Assembly (NCBI GenBank): GCA_039881145.1
Contig: JAYKKI010000095.1
Span: forward strand, 496,001-560,000
From: Druceiella hillmani
Lineage: Eukaryota > Arthropoda > Insecta > Lepidoptera > Hepialidae
Direction of reading: 5' to 3'
Length of the DNA: 64,000 nucleotides
The translations under genes were made by a program, and so were the position numbers. Positions within the stretch are counted from its first letter, which is position 1, and the number at the start of each line of letters is the position of its first letter. The notes beneath the pieces were generated by a model that made no database searches, had not been told where the DNA came from, and saw only the letters and a program-made list of their open reading frames with translations. Of the stretch, positions 11,530 to 22,579 are shown piece by piece.

Positions 11530-13394
11530 AAATTTTATTAAGCACTAGTATAATTTACACTACGAGTGTTACGTACACCTTTAGTCGCATATAAATATTT
11601 AAGCGTACATGTCATGGGTACATATAATTTATATTAAATTATTTACAAAACATTTTTTAATGATTTCTCACTATGTAAATGTATAAATACATTGCCTAAT
11701 TTTCTTATAAAGACATAACCAAAATACGTTTTAAAGTACATTTATTTATGCATTTGGCTAATTTAATTATAAGGAGTTTCCGTGAGCAAACTGCAGACAA
11801 AATTACAAGTTATAAGGTGGCCCATTATTAGTCTTAGACTAGTAGAACCTACTAAATTGCGATAATTTCATATTTAATTTTGTTACGTGTACTGTTCTTA
11901 TTAATAATCCTTTTCTCAAATCCAAAAATAACAGTTTAGCTGGTAAGAGGTGGGGAGACGTCACTCTAATAAAATGGTAAAGTTAAAGCCTAATATTTCG
12001 TAAATGGATCTTTGTATCCAAGAACCTTTCCTGTATTGTTAATAATATTTTTGAAAGATATATTAAATGAAACCCTACACAATGTGGTATGCAAACCAAA
12101 ACATCATCAATTTATGTATATTGAAGGTAAACCTTTTGTTTGAAGATTTCATTTTATAACGATATAACTATTATAAATATATAAAAATGTGCCAAGTTAG
12201 ACTTTGTTAGCTCTAATAGTCTGCGATTGAAACGATTGCAATATACAAATCAATAGGGAAATTATAAAGGTTCCTAATTTAGCTACGGAATCCTAATATG
12301 TAAGTTTGTGTCTTATATATCGCACCCTTAATTAAATACTGTTTTAACTCAAAAATGTAGATTATGGGGAAACGCAAAAATTGATCTTGATATTAGGACT
12401 TAGTCCACGTATTGACGAATAAAATCGAAAGTAATTATTCATTAGACGTGATTGCTCGTTTTCTCTACTTATGGTTGGTCTTTGATTAGATCTGAGTAAA
12501 AAATTCCAGTAATTAATTTCTATTTATTATTAAAAAAATATTTTAAAATGTACCTCCTAAGTTAAGCCAGTTTTATGTAAAAAGTGATTCAAATAAGTTC
12601 TAATGCAAGTAGTCTGTCTAGTTTTAAGCCTCTTTTCTTTAATATCCTTAATAAGATATAAAGGCGCATTTATTATTTAGTCTGTACATGATACTTTGTA
12701 AAACACATTTTAGCGATTGAGTCATTTTATTCAAATTATATAACCATGAGTAAACTGAAAATTTACGTTTTTGCAGTAATAAAATAAATACTTTTTATAT
12801 TAATCTTATTCAAGAATAAGATAAATTTACAAAGTTTACGAAGTTGACCAACTGTTGATCAGTCTGTATTATATTTACTGTTTAATTTAACAATGCTTGT
12901 ACTGAATATTGAAAGAAAAAAATTATTTTACAAAAATTTACTTAATGCGTCTAAATTCAAAAATTAAACAAAATTCAATAATCAGGTTGAAAAATCCGAA
13001 TAATTTATATATATTTAACAAGATAAACTTAAGTTGAGGTATCCAATAAAATCGCTACAGGAACTAAATAAATTCTTCTAAAGTAAAAAAAACATGTACA
13101 GCTTAGGTAATTCACCCTAATCAAAGTTTGTTATGAAATCGTTATAAAACATAAAATAAACATTTCTGGAGCAAAGGCAATTAATCTTAAAGAAAATAGC
13201 TTTTTTTAATTAACTTTAGTAATCAATATTATTATAATTCACAAAGCAGAAACAAATAAACATTTTTATATGTAGTATTTAGATGGAATAATTAGAATTT
13301 AAGATCACACCTTGGCTATTTTGTGATTTTAATAATGCTATTAAAGTAAGTTTGGTTTGAAATTTAAGAATAGGGTTATAAAAATCTGAGTAGA
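11530..13394. other. AT-rich DNA, nothing identifiable
   Basis: This part of duplication copy 1 has no clearly matched partner block that I could see and no recognisable gene. Confidence 0.4.
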
Positions 13395-15500
13395 AACTGG
13401 AGTTAAATTTTTTTGAAAATAGTTCTCGTAGGTCTTTCTTTTGGTCCTCACTAAGAACTTGTTTTTCAGTGTAGGCATTGGTTGGTAAAATTTTGAATTT
13501 TCTTCCTTTTGTTTCTAATGGATAATTCCTGGTATAACTTGTCTTTGTACGAAGTCTTCACGAAAAATGGAAAAGGTGAAGTTTTTGAACTTTTAACACA
13601 TTTACATGATTCCATAAAACAGTACTTCCATCTTCAGTTTTATTAAAGTTGGAATCCCAATCTTCTTGAAGTTTTTTAAGTCTTAAAAGGACTCAAACAC
13701 CAGTTCATAGACAAATAATTTTTTCCCACATTTCGTTGCATTTTGAATTATTGCTCTACATTGATGAATGGAACATATTGGCCCACTTTCAGGTTTTTGT
13801 GATATACTTTTTTATATGACTATGCATATTATCACCCTCAGTTTTGGTGTGATCTTTTATTAGACATTTATGATTCAATATTTAGATGGGTAACTGCATA
13901 AAGGTAAAGTACTACTAAAAAAGTTAATTTTATTCTGGCCGAAGTAATTGACAGAAAAATGTACTAAGTTATAATAATTTTCATGTGGTGACTTCGCTGA
14001 AAGCTTCGTTCCAAAAGAAGCAGTTTCATTCCAAGAGAAACAGTGTATATCATCATACAAGTGTTTCATGTGTTTTTAAAAACGTGATTATGAAGTTTTA
14101 ACTATTCAATTTTTATTTGTAGTAAAATCCTAAGGTATCTTCTCTGGAAGACTGCAGAACAGTCTATATATTAAACACAAAGACTTTATTCTTATCATTT
14201 ATGTAGCAACAGTCTTTTCGCTTCTCTTGACGGGTCTATATATTTTCCTCCAAATGGGCATCTTAAGATTCTTGAAGGGATACTTTCTGTTCAGGCGTCG
14301 AGCAAAGATTGTAAACATAAATCGCACTGGTGTCTTCTCGTGCAGAAAAATGATACATTGTATTCTTATGTAAATACTTTATGAAATGTACAATATTTAA
14401 CGGCTGGTTTGTTATTTCTATCTTGAGCTTATTTACAGTCTTTGATAAGATCTGAAATTGTTGTATTATCGAGTAGTTCACCTCGAGTAGTTCTAGTACC
14501 TCACGTAACGGGACTTAATTTTGCCAGATAGCTTCTATGAACTCTTTAATATTGATTAGTATTGCTTCAACAACCATTACATAACTGATGTATCGTCCTC
14601 TCGTATCTTTTGCTAGAATTTCATTATCATCTGTTTTGATAGTGGTTATAACACAATCAAATATATCCAACGTGCTAATAAAAATGTTTTACATATTCAT
14701 ATTCTTGGCTTACGAGCATTTGTGTATTTACATCTTGAGATTATATCAGACACACAGGACATAATGATCTATCTGAGCATTGACCTGGCCGACTTTCCAA
14801 TTTGCATAAAATATTATTTGTCTGTGATCAGCAGTTACCTTTTCACAGCATTTGAGTTAACATTTAAAGCCACAAGGTGATTTAATAGAACGAGGTTGGA
14901 TTGTTTTACGTTTCATGGTTATGTATCGTTTTTCAATATTTCTTATATCATTACCATTATTCCGTTTCCAGCTTTCCTCGTTCCGTTGTCATTTCCTTTC
15001 TTTTCTTTTTGTTTCCATTTCTTCTCTCGATGAAGCATCTCCGTGATTTCCCGAAAACTCTGTTGTTGCGGGTTCACCAATGCTGTCTGCCCGGATATTT
15101 GCTTTTCTTCAGATAATTTTTTCTACGGTTACCTGAATAAAATTTCCTTGTTTTTTGTCCTGTTCATCATAGGATCTTTTATCGGAGCTATTACTAGAAG
15201 ATACTGACGATGATTAAGACGAAGAAGACAAGAAGCTACTTGATAATGTTGATTGACCTGAAGAATATACTAATATTAGATTTTCTTTTTTTAAGAACAT
15301 CGTATGTTGAAGCTTGATTACTTAAATCGACCTCACTATTTTCAGATTTTGAATGTCTCTCATCAGTGTAATCACGCATATTTACAGTATTGTGAAGGTG
15401 ATTTTTATTGTTTATTGAAGCAGATTCCGAAATTTCAAAATGATCCTGTACATTCGAATAACATTGATTTTCAGCCTTGTTTATTATATCAGTTAGCATC
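13395..15500 (-). pseudogene. Decayed insect multicopy gene (Cys-rich N-terminus, GQN(K/R)N motif; DUF7869-like)
   Basis: Read on the minus strand, several segments match, in order, a family of uncharacterised multicopy proteins found across insects and other invertebrates. There is an acidic Ser/Asn-rich N-terminus (15499-15236), a basic segment, and the PCGFKC..LKCCEKV cysteine cluster followed by IIFYANWKVG (about 14890-14800). Next come ILAKDTRGRYIS (about 14620-14585), a middle part with a Cys near EQKVSLQES, TRQEKRKDC (about 14230), and FYYK.KLNS..F (about 14120-14090). The core SVNYFGQNKINFF (about 13955-13910) corresponds to the family's DNCCGQN(K/R)N. The C-terminal KTSYKDKLYQ is at about 13560. 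Stops and frame changes occur throughout, so it cannot make a protein. The function of the family is not established. The match is from memory and needs a profile search. Confidence 0.7.
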
Positions 15501-15815
15501 TACAACAGAAAAATTGGTATAATATGAAAATAATAAATAACCAAAAAATATTATATCAGTATCTTTTAAGTTTTATTTTGAGTGGTCATTTTTAGCGCCT
15601 GGCTATGAGCCTGAACAAGATCCATTATCATTTTAATCTATTAAATGATATTGGCACCCAAAAAACGATAATAGTTATAAATAATGCTCGCACTCTCAAA
15701 CATTCTTTGTCCCGAAATTCACGCAAGATTTGAATTTTGTGCCATTTTTGCGGTAAAGTGTTGCCAACCAAAAAAAAAATACGGCGTGACAGCTGACAAT
15801 TCAGGGTTATTAAAA

Positions 15816-16917
15816 ATGGAGCGCTACACAAAAGAACAAGGGATTTTTATTGTTGAGCAATATTTTGCAAATAATAAAAGTTACCAAACTTTCATGCAAC
15901 AGTTCGCAATTTTAGTACAAAATATGGTCGGAATAGTGACTTAACTTCATCAACTGTAAAGAGATTAATTAAAAAATTTAGAGAAACTGGATCAATTAGT
16001 AATCCTAAATAGTCTGGCCGTTCTTCGACAAGTCGTTCAACACAAAACATTGAAGCAGTTCGAGAGAGTGTTGCTAATAGTCCAGGACCATCAATTCGGC
16101 GCCGTGGTCAAGAATTAAACATTTCGAGAAGCTCTCTACAGCGTATTCTCATGAAAGATTTGCATCTTCATACTTATAAAGTTCAATTTACTCAAGAACT
16201 AAAGCCTACTGACCACGCACAGCGAAGAAAGTTCGTTGAATGGATTATGGAGCAACAAAAATGGATGCTGATTTTTCGAACAAGATTATGGAGCAACAAA
16301 AATGGATGCTGATTTTTCGAACAAAATCATCTTCAGCGATGAGGCTCATTTTCATCTTGATGGCTTTGTTAATTGACAAAATTGTCGCATTTGGGGTTCA
16401 GAAAATCCACAAGTGATTGTTGAGAAACAAATGCATCCACAACGTGTAACTGTTTGGTGCGGATTTTGTGTTGGAGGCATCATCGGACCATTCTTCTTCG
16501 AAAATGCAGCTGGTCAGACAATAACGATTAATGGTGCTCGCTATCGCGACATGATAATCCAGTTTTTTGTGCCAAAATTGCAAGATATGGATGTGGACGA
16601 CATGTGGTTCAAAAACAATTCAATTACTGCATGAGTAATTTCCTGATCGTGTAATTTCCCGTTTTGGTGATCAGAATTGACCGCCCAGATCATGCGATTT
16701 AACGCCGTTGGATTTTTTACTTCGGGGTTTTTTGAAGTCTAAGGTTTATGTCAACCAGCCCACGACCACCCACGCCATGAAGGAGGAAATTGAGCGCTGT
16801 ATCAACGAAATTCAGCCACATTTATGCAAAACAATCATGGAAAATTTCAACAAAAGAGTGCATATGTGCCAGCAAAGTCGTGGAGGCCATTTACCTGATA
16901 TGCTATTCCATACATAA
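15816..16917 (+). pseudogene. Mariner DD41D transposase, inactivated
   Basis: The start at 15816 gives MERYTKEQGIFIVEQYF, the usual N-terminus of this group. After a frameshift the helix-turn-helix follows (LTSSTVKRLIKKFRETGSI), then DLHLHTYKVQ. The first catalytic Asp is in IIFSDEAHFHLDG (16338-16340). The second is missing: WF is followed directly by the sequence that normally lies after the QQDGATCH motif. About 32 bases are deleted near 16611, which also shifts the frame. The third Asp is in CDLTPLDF (16711-16713). The C-terminus ends PDMLFHT at 16917. Other lesions are a 41-bp tandem duplication (16244-16325), an in-frame stop in the GFVN region and several point stops. The frames at 16413-16634 and 16708-16917 are its middle and end. 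Confidence 0.93.
16244..16325 (+). repeat. 41-bp tandem duplication inside the mariner transposase
   Basis: The block beginning ATTATGGAGCAACAAAAATG occurs twice back to back (16244-16284 and 16285-16325) with a single base difference. Forty-one is not a multiple of three, so the duplication shifts the reading frame just before the first catalytic Asp. Confidence 0.95.
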
Positions 16918-17016
16918 CCCTATACTGTATTCTATATAAATCAATAAAAAATTTACAATTTTTAATTATAAACCTATGTTTTCTATCAAAATTGCTTCTT
17001 GCGTGAATTTTGGGAC

Positions 17017-18509
17017 AACCTTTAATAGTATATAGACATAAGTTTGAATGACACAATGTGTTAACTTAAATAATGAATAGTTTTAAATAGTAAACTGGCC
17101 CAAATCTTAATCTGTCACGAAAAAATTAACAAAATTTTATTATAAATATACTTAAAACTAAATGTTTTACGTGAATACAATTTAATACATAAATAGGATT
17201 GATAGTAACCTGGCCTAAAATTTAACCTTTTATTGTCAGAATACAAAATTTGTTAAAATTTACCTATAAATTTGGACGTAAAAACACTAAATAAGGATTA
17301 CCTCATGCATCGGCCTGCGTCATCCTTTCGCACTATTCCAAACTTTACCTCGGTTACGCCCATTTAGCCAATTCATTTCCATGCCATCGCCCAAGAAAAT
17401 TTTCCCCAATTTTCCTTGAGCGATTTAAGTCACACATGGCACCCTTTTTTCGCGAATATACGTACATTATTCTCGTATGTTTATGTAATTGTGACATGTT
17501 GAGTAGCTAGGCAACTTTTTGTTTTCAAACAAATACAATTTAATGAATTTTGCAAATATTAAATTCTCGTTCTTGTCGAGAGCACCAATTCGTATAAAAC
17601 AAAAACTAAGCATAACTTCAAGTCAATACCTACATTATTCCAATATTTTAAATGGGTCAGTAGATCTTACCTGATTCATGTTCAAACAAACACATAAATA
17701 ATTAAGCGGATGAACAGAAAAACAGAGTCTATATTTTCATGACTGTTAATTTTATTATATAACACTTTATCATTTTCTCGTAAATATGTTCAATGTGTAG
17801 ACACACGAATTCTACAGTTTTATTATACATATATTGGACTATATCGGTTTGCATTGGATTTGGTTGGTTGTGTTATATCCGGTTAGTCAGAGTTTATAAT
17901 TATGACAGATTACAATAGTTCTGATAAAAATTTTTCTCAAAAATTGTACGCTTAACAGATTGTGTTCAACTTTCCAAAACCCACTGTTTTAAAAATATAA
18001 TTAAAAAATGGGCACAAACTTATCTTGTAAATATAAGCTTATGTTAAAGTCATCTATCGTCCACTTTTCAAATGATTTGGAAATTAGGTGGTGTTGCCGT
18101 CCTACTGATATATACGTTTCTTTCACTTTTATATAATCTGTTATCGCGCTTTTCTCAAACAGTGACTCATGATAGATGGTGTCAGATATTTTGCGTAGTG
18201 AATACAGTAGGTTACATTATTCTTTTATTGAACGAAGACGCAATACTTATTTAATGTTTTTACGTCCAAATTTAGAGGCAAGTTTTAGCAAATTTTGTAA
18301 TTTGACAATGATAGTTTAAGTTTTAAGCCAGTTTGCTATCATTTTTATTTACATATTACGTAAAACATTTAGTTTTAAGTCATCATAAAATTTTGTTAAT
18401 TTTTTTGTGATAGATTATGATTTGGGCCAGTTTACTATTTAAAACTATTCATTGTTGAAATTAACACATTGTGTCATTCAAACTTATGTCTCTATACTGC
18501 TAAAGGTTA
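17017..18509. mobile_element. Fold-back element with inverted arms of about 270 bp
   Basis: The left arm (17017-17296) and right arm (18246-18509) are inverted copies of each other over their whole length. Both outer ends read AACCTTTARYAG going inward, followed by GACATAAGTTTGAATGACAC. Both inner ends read CGTAAAAACAYTAAATAAG. The unique interior of about 950 bp includes the open frame at 18072-18254, which has no recognisable domain. The layout is that of a fold-back or long-TIR non-autonomous DNA transposon. No transposase is inside. Flanking target duplications could not be set because the left end touches the mariner element. Confidence 0.88.
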
Positions 18510-18745
18510 TACTTACTTACCACTAAAATTTATACGTAACTATTATAAATTTTAAAAAACTTGATCCAGATGAAGGGTACCTTCTATCATATTCCGCGAA
18601 AGTTAAGTCTGATTATGAGCACTGATATTAAAACTTATAACACAAATATTGGCGTACAGAATATTAAATGGATAGTAAATGAAAAGGGATAGATGAAATA
18701 ATTCGGAAGGTAATTAGCCCTATTGACGTCCATATCAAACAATCT

Positions 18746-18747
<2 letters not shown>

Positions 18748-18844
<97 letters not shown>

Positions 18845-18854
18845 TGTATCTATC

Positions 18855-18890
<36 letters not shown>

Positions 18891-18891
18891 T
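18748..18891. repeat. Compound (TA)n microsatellite with TGTACA interruptions
   Basis: Long TA runs broken by TGTACA and CATATGTATCTATCTA. The open frame of alternating Tyr and Ile at 18635-18841 is only this array read on the minus strand. Confidence 0.95.
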
Positions 18892-19551
18892 TTTTATAAA
18901 GCTATAATAAGACTCATTTGTACAAAAAGTTTACATGCTTTCAATGCCTTGAGTACAAAACTTTAGGATGGGGCATCAGTAGGCGAAAATTTGAGGGTAG
19001 AAAATTTATTTATTAAAGCTTTATTACATATTATTACTATTTTTCTTTCCAAACTGAATCCTCCCTCAACCTACAACTTAGTCCCATTACATTGAGATAA
19101 TTTTTATAAAATAAAAATATTTAACGTAATAGACAATACATAGGCAATGCTGAAATGCATATGCCTAAGTACTCACGGAACGAAAATTTCACTTTTATAT
19201 AACAATTTTTATTTTGAATCTTCAGTACTTCAAACAGTATTTATAATATAACTAATAATAAAATGTGAAAGTAAATTGTAACGTAAAGCCTTTAATTTAT
19301 TTGTAATTGACCTAAAAATGAAGAAAGATAATTTATAAAAATACTTCGTGATATCATCAGAACCTATGGATAAACAATCGTTTTATGGTTTCCTAAATAT
19401 AAACTGTCCATATTTCTACCTATATTTCGTGAAACAATACCATTTTTAAAATCTATATTTAAGAAAAGAAAGTGATCATAATTTTAAATTTTAAAATATG
19501 AGATTTTTTTTTATTTACTAAAAATATAATAAATGATAGGTCGAGACCATT

Positions 19552-19598
19552 GCTGAATTCAGCAAGAAAAACAGTTAAAATAAACTAACTGTTTTTCC
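19552..19598. repeat. Two adjacent small palindromes
   Basis: TTGCTGAATTCAGCAA is a perfect 16-base palindrome. It is followed by AAAAACAGTTA and its inverted partner TAACTGTTTTT around a short loop. No role is evident. Confidence 0.7.
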
Positions 19599-21393
19599 CG
19601 ATGCTTACGAACTAATATCATAAACACTTTGATTCAACTTGAACTTTTAATCGTTGTTTATCGTAGTCCCAATTTATTTCACATAAAGTACAATGACAAC
19701 ATGTAAAGTACGACCAACCGTAACTTTCAAACTAATAGAATGCAGTAACCCTACTCAAGGTAAAGATTGTCTCAGTAGTACAGCCAACTTCTGATGCCAC
19801 AAGTCGGGCTGGAGCAGACTGAAGATCAAATTTGAAGGATTGTCAAGTCCATTAGTAGTACCCAAATGACGGCGCGTGTTACATTATAATACATAAGTTA
19901 CGAGGTATGCAGGGAACAATAATTCATTATTAACACAAATTATGGAACAGATGTTAATTATATGGCTCATGTATGAACCGTCTGCGAAAGGAAACAACTT
20001 CATCGCATCCATATTCATAACCAGAGTGATACAATTACATGTTGACAAGTGAAAATTCTTCAGAAATATCATATTAAGAGGCAACACAATATTAGTATTT
20101 TGAATATGTTCAGCAAGTTTATAGTTTAGCAACCAATTTCTTTAATCAATAAAATATACAATATATAAAAAATTACAAATGGAGACAAAATGCCATTACA
20201 TGTGTATAAAACGCAGATTCCATCATTCTTAATATTTAAAATAACTTTAATTTTATTTATGTTTAAGTGATATTAAATTTATTATTTAATGTAATATTCA
20301 TTAAATACCTCAATAAGTGAAGACAATTTCTTTTAGAAAGTATCAATGCGCATGCAAAAGGCGTGTTGGACATGAATCTTTCTTGTATATTATTATCCAA
20401 TGGGGAAAAATGAGAAATATTAAAATAATCCTTTAATAAAAGTAAGATAATTATATTAACCAATACAATTAACTTTAAAATCCATAATGCAAATAAAATA
20501 TGTCACTAAATCTGGAAAAACATTAATATTACAGGTAACGTTAGTACAGGTACAAACATTTTGAAGCAAATTTTTTTATTTTAACGTAAATGTTAACATA
20601 GAGCTAGTGGGAATAGTAAGTGATGGGTCGATGGACTAAGTTTTCCTCTTCACTATCAATTACTCATAGCATCAATAAATAGCAGAAGCTTAATAAAGAA
20701 AGGGTAAATCATTTCTGTTTTCGTTGTGCTTTCAGTCATAGTAAACCATGTACTCATCCCCATATATCAATAATATTGAAAATATTAACTTATTACAAAG
20801 ATTAAGTTATATTCTTTGTTAAGTTTGTTGCAATGAAATGACATGCAGTGCGTTGCAAGGAGATTATATAATAGTTAACATATTTTATTTTCGAATAAGG
20901 ACTTTAAGTTTAATTCATTCACTAATTTTACAAATATTCTGTAACATCTAATAAAAACAATGTCTACTAAAATAAAAACTTACGTATTGAGTGTAGAATA
21001 TATGACGGAAATAAAAAAAAATATAACCAAAAGAAAGAATTAAAAGAAAATATGTTTGGTTATTTAGGACGAATCGTTCAGACAAGAAGTTTGTTGGACT
21101 GAGCCGAAACACTATTAAGATAATATTTAATTAATCTTAAATTTCACAAACACCTTTGAATATTTTGACCTCTTAGTCCACTTTTGTTTACAGTTCCTTT
21201 ATTTTTATTTTAATACTTTATGTTATCATTGTGAATTTCGCGACTCTAATATCAGCATACAGCACAAATATTTCTCAAAATATTTGAGTTTAAAAATAAT
21301 GTCCATCTTGAAATTTCTATATTTCATCTTTTGTCCAACTGCACTTTTCGATTCGAATATATACAAAATACCAAGAAAAGCAATTAACTCGCC

Positions 21394-21401
21394 TATAAAT
21401 A
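21394..21401 (+). promoter_or_regulatory. Candidate TATA box conserved in both duplication copies
   Basis: TATAAATA sits in CGCCTATAAATACGAGTC. The partner copy has CACCTATAAATAGCAGTC at 37850-37857, and the flanks align from about 90 bases upstream to about 90 bases downstream. A shared ATTTCCC and a shared AAG-GGAAG stretch lie 20-60 bases downstream, where a transcription start and 5' leader would be. No conserved ATG or open frame follows, so any transcript would have a non-coding first exon. Confidence 0.4.
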
Positions 21402-22238
21402 CGAGTCCTAGGAATTTAATTTCCCGTTGGCAGATGTATTAAGTGGCGGAAGTACGATGGATCCGTGAAGACAGCACATACATAAGCACATAGCATTTTC
21501 ATATAATAAGTGTCATATATTCCTGATGTTCATGTCTCCTGTAGCACGAATTTCCAAGTAATTGACACCTAATGAGTGGAACCAAAAAAAAGTAGAAAAA
21601 TGATTGTGACTGATGTTAGAAAAATTGTAGCTCCTCTTTTAACGCTATAAATATCAGAAAATAATAAAGACGATTCGAATCTTGTCTGGTATAGAAATAC
21701 TAATAAACGACTATAATCATTATCTATTAGAAGTGAGAGATAAGTTTGATTTTAACTTGACGTATTTTAAACATTATCAAATGGATTGCTTTCGTACTAT
21801 TAGGATCTAGACCTTAGAGTTTAAATTGTATTATATAAATCAACGTCAAATTAATTTTCCTTTAGCATGTAATTTGGTGCAAACCTGCATAATAAAATTC
21901 AATACAGCGCAATTAAAAGGAATACGGTATGAGTAAATGAAGTTCCCATTGCTCTATCTTGCTTTATGTCAATAAACTTTGTAACTTATCTTTTAGATAT
22001 CCCAATTTAGAAGCTGCAGAATACAAATAGTTTACATTTCAGACTTTTGGGCTTCATGAGAGATAACATTAATACTAATTTTCCTTCACTTTGGATATAA
22101 AAATTTCATTAAAAGTAAAAATTTATAAATATTACGCTAATTTATTTCTGAATCATATATTGTTTAGCATCAGATGCGACATACTTATCTTTATCACCTC
22201 ACTCAGTATTGACAACTATACCATACTTACATACTGGC

Positions 22239-22525
22239 ATATGCATACATTGAATATATTTGGCGTTAATTTTGTAGAAATTCGTTATTCACAATTAAAT
22301 GAAACTACGTGATGTAGTATTATTTCTACTTTTTTTAATTTCTTTACCACGACCTAGGTTTCGTTATATTACAACATCTTCAGGTGGGATATTAGCAAAG
22401 ATCTTTGCAAATATCCCACCTGAAGATGTTTTAATACAACGAAACCTAGGTCGTGGTAAAGAAATAAAAAAAGTAGAAATAATACTATATCACGTAGTTT
22501 CATTTAATTGTTAATATGCATACAT
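22239..22525. mobile_element. Palindromic hammerhead-like element, copy A, with 12-bp direct repeats
   Basis: The body 22251-22513 is an almost perfect inverted repeat: it reads inward from AATTAAATGAAACTACGTGA on each strand to a centre near 22404. It is flanked by identical 12-mers ATATGCATACAT at 22239-22250 and 22514-22525, which look like a target-site duplication. The left side extends further, to the family's outer end TGAATATATTTGGCG, while the right arm stops at ATTTAATTGT. The open frame at 22299-22514 is the palindrome read through and is not a gene. Relatives lie at 29602, 30165, 30437 and 60364. Confidence 0.9.
22416..22456 (+). other. Hammerhead-ribozyme-like core in copy A
   Basis: The parts of a hammerhead are in order: CCAC (stem I, 22416-22419), CTGAAGA (conserved box, 22420-22426), a short stem II (GTTTT/ACAAC with one mismatch), GAAA (22441-22444), a 3-bp stem III (ACC TA GGT), C at the cleavage position (22452), then GTGG (22453-22456) pairing with CCAC. 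Because the element is palindromic, the same motif occurs on the minus strand at about 22347-22387, with stem II GTTGT/ATAAC. One extra T lies between CTGAAGA and stem II, unlike the minimal textbook motif. Small hammerheads with tiny stem III are known from Penelope-like retroelements and retrozymes. Activity is not shown. Confidence 0.35.
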
Positions 22526-22579
22526 GTTAAGATATATTTATCAATATTTAACCTGACCTGATGAAACTGTCTTTTACAG

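Larger units (their letters stand above)
15701..17026 (+). mobile_element. Mariner-family element, DD41D (rosa-like), dead copy
   Basis: A complete-length element with inverted ends. The left end at about 15707-15745 (TTGTCCCGAAATTCACGCAA) is complemented by the right end at about 16992-17018 (TTGCGTGAATTTTGGGACAA). The element is about 1.3 kb, the usual mariner size. The transposase lies between the ends in the plus orientation. The exact TA target duplication could not be fixed because the outermost bases differ between the two ends. Its right end abuts, and may overlap by a few bases, the left end of the fold-back element that follows. Confidence 0.9.

Noticed and set aside
14901..15116. 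71-codon plus-strand frame and the 15304-15522 plus frame
   Set aside because: They are shadows of the minus-strand multicopy-gene relic, whose motifs explain the composition.
18635..18841. 68-codon frame of Tyr-Ile repeats
   Set aside because: Pure translation of the TA microsatellite.
22299..22514. 71-codon frame and the neighbouring 22091-22312 frame
   Set aside because: The first is the palindromic element read through both arms. The second only borders it. Neither has protein features.
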